64,000 nt of DNA. It comes from Stutzerimonas nosocomialis. Its GTDB lineage: Bacteria > Pseudomonadota > Gammaproteobacteria > Pseudomonadales > Pseudomonadaceae. The notes below the pieces were generated by a model. The model did not search any database. It saw nothing but the letters and a program-made list of their open reading frames with translations, and was not told the origin of the DNA. Location: the NCBI RefSeq assembly GCF_005876855.1, contig NZ_QLAE01000007.1, positions 104,182 to 168,181 on the forward strand, given 5' to 3'. Each line of letters begins with the position of its first letter. Positions within the stretch are counted from its first letter, which is position 1. The translations under genes and the position numbers were made by a program. This document shows, piece after piece, positions 48,941 to 55,636 of the stretch.

Positions 48941-49697
48941 AGCGAATCATGCCTTCGGGGTGCATTTCTATACGGGTAGCAAGGCCTCTCTGCTGGAACT
49001 GATCAAAGAAGGCATCCGGCAGCCATACTCGTACGTCGTAACCCCCAACGTCGATCACCTGCCTCAGCTGCAGCGCAACGATGCGCTGCGCCAGGCCTAT
49101 GACAACGCCCGGCTGCGGGTCTGCGACAGCCGGATCCTGCTGCCGATGCTTCGCTCGCTGGGCATCGAGGTGCCCGAAGTGATCACCGGCAGCGATCTCA
49201 CCGTGGACCTGCTCAAATGGGCCGATCGGGAGCGCCTGACCCTGGTGCAGATCGGCGCCACGGATCATGAGTGCGAGCTGCTGCGCAAGCTGTATCCCGG
49301 CATCACCATCTATCACCACAACCCGCCGATGGGCTTCATCCGCAACCCGGAGGAAGTCCAGCGCTGCATCGATTTCGTCGTGCAGCACCCGTCGGACCTG
49401 GTGTTCTTCGCCGTGGGTACGCCCCAGGGCGAGATCGTCGCCAGCATGGTCCCCAGCCACGAACGTACCGGGATGGCGTTCTGCATCGGCGCGTCCATCT
49501 CGTTCGCCACCGGCACCATCAGGCGCGCGCCCGTCTGGATGCAGCGGGCGAAACTCGAGTGGCTGTATCGCATGTTGCGCGAGCCGCGCCGCCTGGCCAG
49601 GCGCTACTGGAACGATGCGCTCTACATCGGGCCGGCGTACCTGCGCGAGCGCAGCTATCGCCAGCAGAGGGTCAAGCCGGCCAAGCAGGATTCCTGA
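48930..49697 (+). CDS. WecG/TagA/CpsF family glycosyltransferase (GT26, GumM-like)
   Basis: A 255-aa GT26 enzyme. The family motifs are VTPNVDHLPQLQRN, ARLRVCDSRILLPML, VITGSDLTVDLL, IGATDHECELL, and FFAVGTPQGEIVAS with CIGASISFATGTIRRAPVWMQRAKLEWLYRM near the end, which is the membrane-associated tail (LEWLYRMLREPRRLARRY). The start is GTG at 48930, overlapping the GT2 gene by eleven bases. GT26 enzymes usually add the second sugar; GumM adds beta-1,4-glucose onto Glc-lipid in xanthan synthesis, WecG adds ManNAcA. Confidence 0.9.
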   Translation: MSSEANHAFGVHFYTGSKASLLELIKEGIRQPYSYVVTPNVDHLPQLQRNDALRQAYDNARLRVCDSRILLPMLRSLGIEVPEVITGSDLTVDLLKWADRERLTLVQIGATDHECELLRKLYPGITIYHHNPPMGFIRNPEEVQRCIDFVVQHPSDLVFFAVGTPQGEIVASMVPSHERTGMAFCIGASISFATGTIRRAPVWMQRAKLEWLYRMLREPRRLARRYWNDALYIGPAYLRERSYRQQRVKPAKQDS

Positions 49698-49779
49698 CCA
49701 TGAAGCTGCGAATTGACTTGGGATTGCACTGGAGGCGGTGAACCAGATCAGAGCACAGGGGTCTATCCCTACTGTCAAT

Positions 49780-49814
49780 GATCAATTCGATGGCAATTCA
49801 ATATCGAAATGATC
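49780..49814. repeat. 12-bp inverted repeat in the wza leader
   Basis: GATCAATTCGAT (49780-49791) and ATCGAAATGATC (49803-49814) are inverted copies with one mismatch, separated by 11 bases. The arms are AT-rich compared with the surroundings. It could be a dimeric operator or an RNA hairpin. Confidence 0.7.
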
Positions 49815-49882
49815 GCAACCTGCGCCCTTCGCTTCGTCGCCCTTCGGCGAGCGACATGTGGATCGCGCCAGGGAGCTCCGCC

Positions 49883-49896
49883 CCTGATGCATCAGG
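49883..49896. repeat. perfect 14-bp palindrome in the wza leader
   Basis: CCTGATGCATCAGG is its own reverse complement, lying about 265 bases upstream of wza. Candidate operator. Confidence 0.65.
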
Positions 49897-50006
49897 CGGG
49901 ATGAATCGAAGCCAGGCAACGGCAAACAAGAACAATCCCCGAGCCGCTTCCTTCCCCCGCATGCTGATGCAGCAGGCATAACAATAGGTCAAAAGGAGAA
50001 AGCACT

Positions 50007-50051
50007 TTGGCTACCAAGATGATCTGGTTGCTGAGGAGTGAGGAGAGATGA
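50007..50051 (+). CDS. possible 14-aa leader peptide 1 upstream of wza
   Basis: TTG at 50007 sits eight bases after AGGAG (50 000 minus 6 to minus 2), optimal spacing. The frame LATKMIWLLRSEER ends with TGA at 50049-50051, overlapping the ATG of the next small frame (ATGA). An internal ATG at 50019 is another start option. Confidence 0.35.
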   Translation: MATKMIWLLRSEER

Positions 50052-50155
50052 CTCCGATCCTCTTAGCCGGGCACAGGTTCGACCTGTCCGCCTCGCTTAC
50101 GAATGTGAATCAAGCCGCGTCACTCAGTGAACAACAACCTCTCCGTCAAGGATGA
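50048..50155 (+). CDS. possible 35-aa leader peptide 2 upstream of wza
   Basis: ATG at 50048 overlaps the stop of leader 1 and is preceded by GAGGAG. The frame begins MTPILLAGHRFDLSASLTNV and stops at 50153-50155, leaving four bases to the wza ATG at 50160. The wza ribosome site AAGGA (50148-50152) lies inside its last codons, so ribosomes finishing it could reinitiate at wza. Confidence 0.35.
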   Translation: MTPILLAGHRFDLSASLTNVNQAASLSEQQPLRQG

Positions 50156-50159
50156 AACC

Positions 50160-51263
50160 ATGAAATCTATATTCGCTCTCGCCGTCGCCTCTGCTCTGAC
50201 TCTGCAGGGCTGCGCATTCGCGCCCGGCCAGTACCTGGATCCCGATGAATTCAAGGAAGGCGCCGAAGCCGAGCACGGTACCGTCCAGCTGATCCGCATC
50301 ACGCCGGACCTGCTCAAGGGCGACCTGACCTCGGACATGGGCACCACCGCCAAGGAAGAGCTGCTGAACTACAAGCCGTCCTCCTACCGCATCGGCGCCA
50401 ACGACCTGCTGTACATCACCGTCTGGGACCATCCTGAACTGACCACGCCGTCCGGCTCCCAGCAGCAGATGGACGCCAACGGTCGTCTGGTTCGCCCCGA
50501 TGGCACCCTGTTCTACCCCTACATCGGCAACGTCAACGCCGCCGGCATGACCATCGAGGAGCTGCGCTCCACCATCGCCCGCCGCCTGACCTCCTACATC
50601 GACAGCCCGCAGGTGGACGTCAGCATCCTGCGCTTCGGCAGCCAGCGCGTGATCCTGTCCGGCGCGTTCAACACCGCCGGCGAGATTCCGGTGACCACCG
50701 CCCCGATGACCATCGTTCAGGCGATCGGCCAGGCCGGCGTCGCCACCGAGGATGCCGACCTCACCGGTCTGACCCTCAAGCGTGACGGCCGCGAGTACCT
50801 GCTCGACGTCGACTCGCTGAACCGTCGCGATTCCTGGCTGCACCAGGTCTACCTGAAGGACGGTGACACGCTGCACCTGCCCTACAACGACCAGAAGAAG
50901 ATCTACGTCCTGGGCGAGATCCAGCAGCCGCAAGCGCTGACCTTCAAAGCCACCAGCATGAACCTGATGGACGCCATCGGTACCGCCGGCGGCATTCGTC
51001 AGGAAACCGCCGACGGCGAAGCGGTCTACGTGATCCGTGGTGCGGAAAGCATGGCCACCGAGCCGGCCAAGGTGTTCCAACTCAACGCCAAGTCGCCGAC
51101 CGCGTTCGCCCTGGCCAAGCACTTCCCGCTGCAGCCCCAGGACGTGGTGTTCGTTGGCCCGGCCAACATCACCCGCTGGAACCGCTTCATCAGCCAGCTG
51201 CTGCCGTCGGCGAACATCATCGGCACAGGCGCCGCGGCTGACTACAACCTCAACCGTCGCTGA
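50160..51263 (+). CDS. wza: polysaccharide export outer-membrane lipoprotein, Wza type
   Basis: A 367-aa export-channel lipoprotein. The signal peptide MKSIFALAVASALTLQGC has the lipobox LQGC (lipidated Cys18). SYRIGANDLLYITVWDHPEL is the polysaccharide biosynthesis/export domain, followed by two SLBB-like repeats (SQRVILSGAFNTAGEIPVT and KKIYVLGEIQQPQAL) and a C-terminal amphipathic segment (NRFISQLLPSANIIG) that would form the outer-membrane ring. It completes the envelope path with the Wzc-type kinase. It is the last core gene, far from wzc, and is followed by a terminator. Confidence 0.95.
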   Translation: MKSIFALAVASALTLQGCAFAPGQYLDPDEFKEGAEAEHGTVQLIRITPDLLKGDLTSDMGTTAKEELLNYKPSSYRIGANDLLYITVWDHPELTTPSGSQQQMDANGRLVRPDGTLFYPYIGNVNAAGMTIEELRSTIARRLTSYIDSPQVDVSILRFGSQRVILSGAFNTAGEIPVTTAPMTIVQAIGQAGVATEDADLTGLTLKRDGREYLLDVDSLNRRDSWLHQVYLKDGDTLHLPYNDQKKIYVLGEIQQPQALTFKATSMNLMDAIGTAGGIRQETADGEAVYVIRGAESMATEPAKVFQLNAKSPTAFALAKHFPLQPQDVVFVGPANITRWNRFISQLLPSANIIGTGAAADYNLNRR

Positions 51264-51306
51264 TAGCGCAAGCTGACACGGGCCGTTGATCGGCTCGTCG
51301 CACGAA

Positions 51307-51338
51307 GGCCGCAGATCCATAGGATTTGCGGCCTTTTT
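51307..51338 (+). terminator. rho-independent terminator after wza
   Basis: GGCCGCAGATCC (51307-51318) pairs with GGATTTGCGGCC (51322-51333), one G-T pair in the stem, then TTTTT. It ends the exopolysaccharide transcript before the VanZ-like gene. Confidence 0.9.
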
Positions 51339-51367
51339 GTTTGAGCCGACATGCGGTGAGAAAAGAG

Positions 51368-51751
51368 ATGAAGGACAAAAGGAAATCGTTGGCACGCCTG
51401 CCGTTCGTCGTGGCGCTGTCCACCCTGCTCGCAGCGGCGCTGGCCACTACGCCGCTACCCGAACCCATCGACCATGCCGACAAGCTCTATCACTGGTTCG
51501 GTTTCACCGTGCTGACCCTGTGCGCCCAGGTCGCGTTTCCCCGCGCGGCATTGATGACGGTGCTTGCGCTGGTGCTCGGCATCGGCGCGTCGATCGAGCT
51601 GACCCAGGCGCTCCTGCCCACCCGGATCGGCTCGTGGAAAGACATGCTGGCGAACCTCGCCGGCGCGGCCAGCGGCGCACTCCTCATAGGAGGCTACCGC
51701 TGGCTCAAGGTGCGCGCGCCGGCGGCTTCCCCTAATGCATCAGCTCGCTGA
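51368..51751 (+). CDS. VanZ-like family membrane protein
   Basis: A 127-aa protein with about three or four helices: LPFVVALSTLLAAALATTPL, LYHWFGFTVLTLCAQVAF, LMTVLALVLGIGASIELTQ and NLAGAASGALLIGG. DHADKLYHWFGF and SIELTQALLPTRIGSWKDMLANLAGA are the VanZ family signature (conserved D/H and E/D in helices). Function of most VanZ-like proteins is unknown; they are common at polysaccharide loci. Its stop lies 20 bases inside the convergent moeA gene. The ATG at 51368 starts just after the wza terminator. Confidence 0.85.
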   Translation: MKDKRKSLARLPFVVALSTLLAAALATTPLPEPIDHADKLYHWFGFTVLTLCAQVAFPRAALMTVLALVLGIGASIELTQALLPTRIGSWKDMLANLAGAASGALLIGGYRWLKVRAPAASPNASAR

Positions 51752-52940
51752 AAGGGATGAAGGACACCGTCGCCCCCGCCTCGAACGCGCGATGCTCGCG
51801 CACCTCGACCAGGCCATCGGCCCAGGACGCGCTGCGCAGCACCGACGAACTCTGGTTCGGGTACAGCACGGCACGGCCCTGCTCCAGACGCGCTCGCAGG
51901 TACTCGCGGCGCGTGCCCGCCCGCGGCCAGTCGAAGGCTGCCGGCACCTCGACGGTCAGGGGCTCCACCGCAGCGACGCCGAGCCGGCGCAACAAGTAGG
52001 CACGTGCGAACAGGCCGAACGTCACCAGCGTCGAGGCCGGATTCCCAGGCAGGCCGATCAGCGGAATCGCGCGATAGTGTCCGCAGGTGAGTGGCTTGCC
52101 CGGCTTGATGGCGAGTTTCCAGAAAGTCAGCTCGCCCTCCTCGCGCAATACTTGCCCGAGAAAGTCAGCCTCCCCGACCGAAACGCCTCCCGTGGAGAGA
52201 ACCAGGTCGGTTCCCTGCAGCGCGCCCAGCGCTTCGCGGATGCGCTGGGGATCATCGGGTAGAACGCCCAGGTCGAGCACATCGCAGCCAAGTGCGCGCA
52301 GCCACTGATCGAGCAGGCTTCGGTTGCTGTTATAGATCTGCCCCGCCGCGAGCGGGCGCCCCGGTTCGACCAGCTCGTCACCCGTGGACAGCAGCGCGAC
52401 TCGTGGCCTGCGCATCACCTTGAGGGTATTGGCGCCCACCGATGCGGCCAGCGCCAGCTCGATTGCCCCCAGGCGGGTACCGGCCTCCAGCATCGTGTCG
52501 CCACGTCTCGCCTCGCCGCCCTGCGGACGCACGTGCTGCCCGGGCCGCACCGGCTGGGCGAAACGTACCCGCCCGTCATCGAGCAGCTCGACGTTTTCCT
52601 GCATTTCGACCGTATCGGCACCTTCGGGCATGGGTGCCCCGGTGAAGATCCGCGCGCAGCTGCCCGCCTGCAGCGGAGCCGGCTGCATGCCGGCGAAGAT
52701 TTTCTGGCTGACCGGCAACGGCTCGCCGGCCAGGTCACCCTGTCGCAGGGCATAGCCGTCCATGGCGCTGTTCGGCCAGGGCGGCAGATCCAGATCGCAG
52801 ACCAGCGGCTCGGCGAGAACCCGACCGTTGGCCTGCGCCAGGGGAACGATCTCGACCTCGCGAATCGGTGCTGCATCCGCCTGCTCCAGCAGCAGCGCCA
52901 GGGCTCGCTCTACGGGCAGAAGCGAAGAGGCGCCGCTCAT
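51732..52940 (-). CDS. moeA: molybdopterin molybdotransferase
   Basis: A 402-aa enzyme that inserts molybdate into adenylylated molybdopterin. LPPWPNSAMDGYALR is the N-terminal signature, ARIFTGAPMPEGADTVEMQE and RPGQHVRPQGGEAR follow, and the MoCF-binding core has LLSTGDELVEPG, STGGVSVGEADF and GLPGNPASTLV. The ATG at 52940 overlaps the moaB stop by four bases (ATGA), so moaB-moeA is an operon. Confidence 0.96.
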   Translation of the reverse strand: MSGASSLLPVERALALLLEQADAAPIREVEIVPLAQANGRVLAEPLVCDLDLPPWPNSAMDGYALRQGDLAGEPLPVSQKIFAGMQPAPLQAGSCARIFTGAPMPEGADTVEMQENVELLDDGRVRFAQPVRPGQHVRPQGGEARRGDTMLEAGTRLGAIELALAASVGANTLKVMRRPRVALLSTGDELVEPGRPLAAGQIYNSNRSLLDQWLRALGCDVLDLGVLPDDPQRIREALGALQGTDLVLSTGGVSVGEADFLGQVLREEGELTFWKLAIKPGKPLTCGHYRAIPLIGLPGNPASTLVTFGLFARAYLLRRLGVAAVEPLTVEVPAAFDWPRAGTRREYLRARLEQGRAVLYPNQSSSVLRSASWADGLVEVREHRAFEAGATVSFIPFSELMH

Positions 52941-53476
52941 GAGCGCGTTTCGCAGGGCGCCGCCTGCTTCAGGTGCGGCACGAAGTTGCAGGGCCGGTGG
53001 CGCGCATCGAGCTGTTGCTCGAGGATACCGTCCCACGCCGTACGGCAGGCGTTGGTCGAGCCCGGCAGGCAGCAGACCAGGGTCGCATTGGCCAGACCCG
53101 CCAGCGCTCGCGACTGCACCGTCGAGGTGCCGATATCGCCGAAGGAAATCTGCCGGAACAACTCGCCAAAACCATCGACCTGCTTGTCGAGCAGGCAGGC
53201 AACCGCCTCGGGGGTGCTGTCACGCCCGGTGAAACCGGTTCCACCGGTGATCAGCACCACCTGAACCACATCCTCGGCGATCCAGCGGGCGACCTGCGCG
53301 CGAATCCGGTACAGATCATCCTTGAGCAGCACCCGCTCGGCCAACCGATGCCCGGCGCCGGTCAGCTTGTCGACCAGCAACTGACCCGAGGTGTCGGTCT
53401 CGAAGGTACGCGTGTCGCTTACCGTCAGAACGGCGATATTCAAAGGCGCGAAAGGTTGTTCAGCCTTGTGACTCAT
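52937..53476 (-). CDS. moaB: molybdenum cofactor biosynthesis protein B
   Basis: A 179-aa MogA/MoaB-type protein that adenylylates molybdopterin or supports that step. The core motifs are [37 protein letters not shown], and [14 protein letters not shown] (the usual SSLPGSP-like substrate loop). Length fits MoaB. Translationally coupled to moeA and divergent from mobA, leaving only 66 bases for both promoters. Confidence 0.93.
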   Translation of the reverse strand: MSHKAEQPFAPLNIAVLTVSDTRTFETDTSGQLLVDKLTGAGHRLAERVLLKDDLYRIRAQVARWIAEDVVQVVLITGGTGFTGRDSTPEAVACLLDKQVDGFGELFRQISFGDIGTSTVQSRALAGLANATLVCCLPGSTNACRTAWDGILEQQLDARHRPCNFVPHLKQAAPCETRS

Positions 53477-53542
53477 GGAGCTTCATCCGGTTGTTGGCAT
53501 GCGAAGCCGGTGTTATATCACAGCCTTTTGCGGAGCCGTCCG

Positions 53543-54139
53543 ATGCCCGAACACCTGTCGCCACCCTGCTCGATACTCGTCCTGGCCGGGGGCCGCGGCC
53601 AGCGCATGGGCGGTCGGGACAAGGGGCTCGTGACCTGGCGCGACAAGCCGCTGATCCAGTGGGTCCGCGACGTCGCCCGCCCGCTGAGCGATGACCTGAT
53701 CATCTCCTGCAACCGCAACCAGGAACGCTACGCCGCCTTCGCCGACCGGCTGGTCGGCGACGATCGACCGGACTTTCCCGGACCACTGGCCGGCATACGC
53801 GCAGGTCTGGCGGCCGCGAGACATCCCTGGCTTCTGGTCATCCCCTGCGATGCGCCACTGATCGATGACGCCCTGCTGTCCCGGTTGCATCGCGCCGCCG
53901 GGGAGGCGGACCGCGCCGCCATGCTGCGCCGGGATGGGCAATGGGAGCCGCTGTTCTGCATGATCCCGACCCGCTTCGCGCCACAGATCGAGCAGGCCTG
54001 GCTTGCCGGCGAACGAAGCCCCAAGCAGGTGCTCTTTCCCCTCGGCGTACAGGCGGTCGACCTCGATGCGGATGATCGGCGGGTGGCCAACTTCAACTCC
54101 CCCGACCTGCTGGACCAGCCGGACCCTGCGGGAACTTAG
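53543..54139 (+). CDS. mobA: molybdenum cofactor guanylyltransferase
   Basis: A 198-aa nucleotidyltransferase that converts Mo-molybdopterin to the guanine dinucleotide form used by DMSO-reductase-type enzymes. The GTP-binding signature [19 protein letters not shown] is at the N-terminus, with [19 protein letters not shown] and VIPCDAPLI (metal-site Asp) following. The ATG at 53543 is 66 bases from the divergent moaB start; the frame upstream runs antisense to moaB and is not coding. Confidence 0.94.
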   Translation: MPEHLSPPCSILVLAGGRGQRMGGRDKGLVTWRDKPLIQWVRDVARPLSDDLIISCNRNQERYAAFADRLVGDDRPDFPGPLAGIRAGLAAARHPWLLVIPCDAPLIDDALLSRLHRAAGEADRAAMLRRDGQWEPLFCMIPTRFAPQIEQAWLAGERSPKQVLFPLGVQAVDLDADDRRVANFNSPDLLDQPDPAGT

Positions 54140-54191
54140 CGCGGGAGCCTCCGTCACACCGTTGTCACCACAACATTCGAGGAGAAGTGCA

Positions 54192-54410
54192 ATGCGGCAT
54201 CGCCTAGCTGCAGCAGTCATGGTTGCCTTTGGCATCCTTCTGGCGGGTTGCTCGTCGCCCAGCGTGATCACGCTCAACGATGGCCGAGAGATCCAGACGC
54301 TCGATCGTCCCAAGTACGACGAGGATTCCGGCTTCTACGAGTACGAACAGATCGACGGCAAACCCGGCAAGGTCAACAAGGACCAGGTCCGCACCGTTCA
54401 GGAGCTCTGA
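54192..54410 (+). CDS. small lipoprotein, YgdI/YgdR family
   Basis: A 72-aa lipoprotein. Signal peptide MRHRLAAAVMVAFGILLAGC with lipobox LAGC (Cys20), then SSPSVITLNDGREIQTLDRP and GFYEYEQIDGKPGKVNKDQV, the compact SH3-like YgdI/YgdR (DUF903) domain. Predicted outer- or inner-membrane anchored, function unknown. The site GAGGAGAAG lies just upstream of the ATG. A short CCCCG-AA-CGGGG hairpin at 54429-54440 may end its transcript. Confidence 0.93.
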   Translation: MRHRLAAAVMVAFGILLAGCSSPSVITLNDGREIQTLDRPKYDEDSGFYEYEQIDGKPGKVNKDQVRTVQEL

Positions 54411-54465
54411 ACCCGGGCGGCGTGCATACCCCGAACGGGGGCGTTAAAAACCTCGCTCTAAGGTC

Positions 54466-54493
54466 TTGTGGAGCAATGGTTTTTATGTAAAAT
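54466..54493 (+). promoter_or_regulatory. sigma-70 promoter of the tRNA-Pro gene
   Basis: TTGTGG (54466-54471), a 16-base spacer and TAAAAT (54488-54493) lie just before the tRNA. The GC-only stretch GCGCGCC after the -10 box resembles the discriminator of stringently controlled stable-RNA promoters. Confidence 0.65.
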
Positions 54494-54505
54494 GCGCGCC
54501 AGCTT

Positions 54506-54582
54506 CGGAGCGTAGCGCAGCTTGGTAGCGCGTCTCGTTCGGGACGAGAAGGTCGCTGGTTCGAATCCAGTCGCTCCGACCA
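54506..54582 (+). tRNA. tRNA-Pro (anticodon CGG)
   Basis: A 77-nt cloverleaf. Acceptor CGGAGCG pairs with CGCTCCG; the D-arm has AGCTTGGTAGC, the anticodon stem-loop is TCTCG-TTCGGGA-CGAGA giving anticodon CGG, and the T-arm has GGTTCGAATCC. Discriminator A and an encoded CCA follow. It reads CCG proline codons, frequent in this GC-rich genome. Confidence 0.96.
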
Positions 54583-54614
54583 TATCCCGACCAGAATGTC
54601 TGCTGATGTTCTGG

Positions 54615-54650
54615 AAACAATAAAACCGGCCTTGGCCGGTTTTATTGTTT
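54615..54650. terminator. rho-independent terminator after tRNA-Pro
   Basis: AAACAATAAAACCGGC and GCCGGTTTTATTGTTT form a 16-bp stem around a 4-base loop, 32 bases beyond the tRNA. T-rich on both strands, so it works in either direction. Confidence 0.93.
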
Positions 54651-54728
54651 CTACAGCAGATAAATTCCGGGACTCCTGCTTTTCCCTTTCTGCTAATGCA
54701 CATTCGAACGATACGTCGGAGCAGGCAC

Positions 54729-54920
54729 ATGGATTGGTTGTCCGCCACACTCGCCGCAACACTGGCCGCCCCGCTGTTTCTTATGGCCGTGGTTCTGTTT
54801 CGCCAGTCGGGAAGAGCCAGAACATTACCCGCCGCCTTCGCGTTGATCTCGTTAAGTATGCTGAGCACCCTAGGCGCCCTCGGCTTCGCGGGTTTGACGA
54901 TCATCGAGTGGTTGCGTTAG
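54729..54920 (+). CDS. small hydrophobic protein, unknown
   Basis: A 63-aa protein with two predicted helices (WLSATLAATLAAPLFLMAVV and FALISLSMLSTLGALGFAGL) joined by a short basic loop (RQSGRAR). I recognise no family. The start at 54729 follows GGAGCAGG; an in-frame ATG eleven codons upstream (54696) is an alternative. It lies alone between the tRNA terminator and a convergent glutaredoxin-like gene. Confidence 0.6.
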   Translation: MDWLSATLAATLAAPLFLMAVVLFRQSGRARTLPAAFALISLSMLSTLGALGFAGLTIIEWLR

Positions 54921-54933
54921 ACCATAGTAATAT

Positions 54934-55170
54934 TCAGCTTAAAAAGCTCACTACTTGCTCGGCTTCGAACGGCCAGTCCAGTTCCGCCCCGCTATCGACT
55001 CGCCTGAGCACGGGGATACGCAGCGCGTAATCGTCCATCCACCGCTCCTGCTCGGCGATATCCAGAAGCTCGACCATCAGCCCATGCTCGACCAGAGGCA
55101 AGAGAATTGCTTCGGCCTGTTCGCACAAATGGCATCCCAGCGTTCCGAAAAGTTGGCATTCGGGCAACAT
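54934..55170 (-). CDS. glutaredoxin family protein
   Basis: A 78-aa thioredoxin-fold protein with the redox motif CHLC in FGTLGCHLCEQAEAIL (Cys13, Cys16), cis-Pro in RIPVLRR, and the C-terminal helix start WPFEAEQVVSF. It is the short YruB/DUF836-type glutaredoxin. Likely a cytoplasmic thiol-disulphide protein. No partner gene is adjacent. Confidence 0.9.
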   Translation of the reverse strand: MLPECQLFGTLGCHLCEQAEAILLPLVEHGLMVELLDIAEQERWMDDYALRIPVLRRVDSGAELDWPFEAEQVVSFLS

Positions 55171-55636
55171 GTTGGCTGTAACTCTCCTATATGTAATGCA
55201 ACAGTCTAGCAGCCGGTCCGCGAAGCTCCACGCACGCCTTTAATCAGGGCGGCGTTACCGGCCAGTGCGCCAAACAAGAACATTGCAACTTGATGACAAA
55301 AGCGTCATTTCGCCAAGCTCTTCACAATATTGTAATTTTCAACGCAGCCGGTGGAATTCTTCACATTAGGGTTCGACGTTCGCCAAACAAAGCGATAGGA
55401 TGCGGCGCCGAAGGCAACCAAATGGGTTGTCTGGAATCCTCCGTTATGGTCGGAGGATTGCATAAGCGACGTTGCGGGAAATAACAATGCAGCCCAGGGA
55501 TGCTCGATGCATCCAGTGCGTCGGTGGGGGAAGTCTTGAAGACTCACGTCCAAGAGCCAACGCAGTGGAAGCAGGACTCATCCGTGGCGCCGCAATAGCG
55601 CGACACCAGAGCATCATCCAACAGGAGACATAAGAA
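55171..55636 (+). promoter_or_regulatory. long leader region upstream of the OprD-family porin
   Basis: 466 bases without a convincing gene. It holds ACAATATTGT (55324-55333, perfect palindrome), the hairpin AATCCTCCG-N7-CGGAGGATT (55435-55459), and smaller inverted repeats near 55497-55513 (GGATGC/GCATCC) and 55534-55546 (AGTCTT/AAGACT). A GGAGACATAAGAA ribosome site precedes the porin ATG. The density of hairpins suggests regulation at the leader-RNA level or operators for a substrate regulator. Confidence 0.5.

Larger units (their letters stand above)
49698..50159 (+). promoter_or_regulatory. wza leader region
   Basis: 462 bases between the GT26 gene and wza. Contents, left to right: a 12-bp inverted repeat (49780-49814), a 14-bp palindrome (49883-49896), a small frame with a strong ribosome site (50007-50051) and a second small frame (50048-50155) that ends four bases before the wza ATG. 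No protein gene of normal size is convincing. The layout suggests wza has its own regulated transcript or a processed mRNA segment. Confidence 0.5.

Noticed and set aside
49778-49992. Small frames on both strands in the wza leader
   Set aside because: No ribosome site and no protein-like hydrophobic pattern; inverted repeats explain the region better.
54506-54582. tRNA-Pro as an integration site for a mobile element
   Set aside because: No integrase gene and no visible repeat of the tRNA 3' end nearby; flanking genes are ordinary housekeeping genes.
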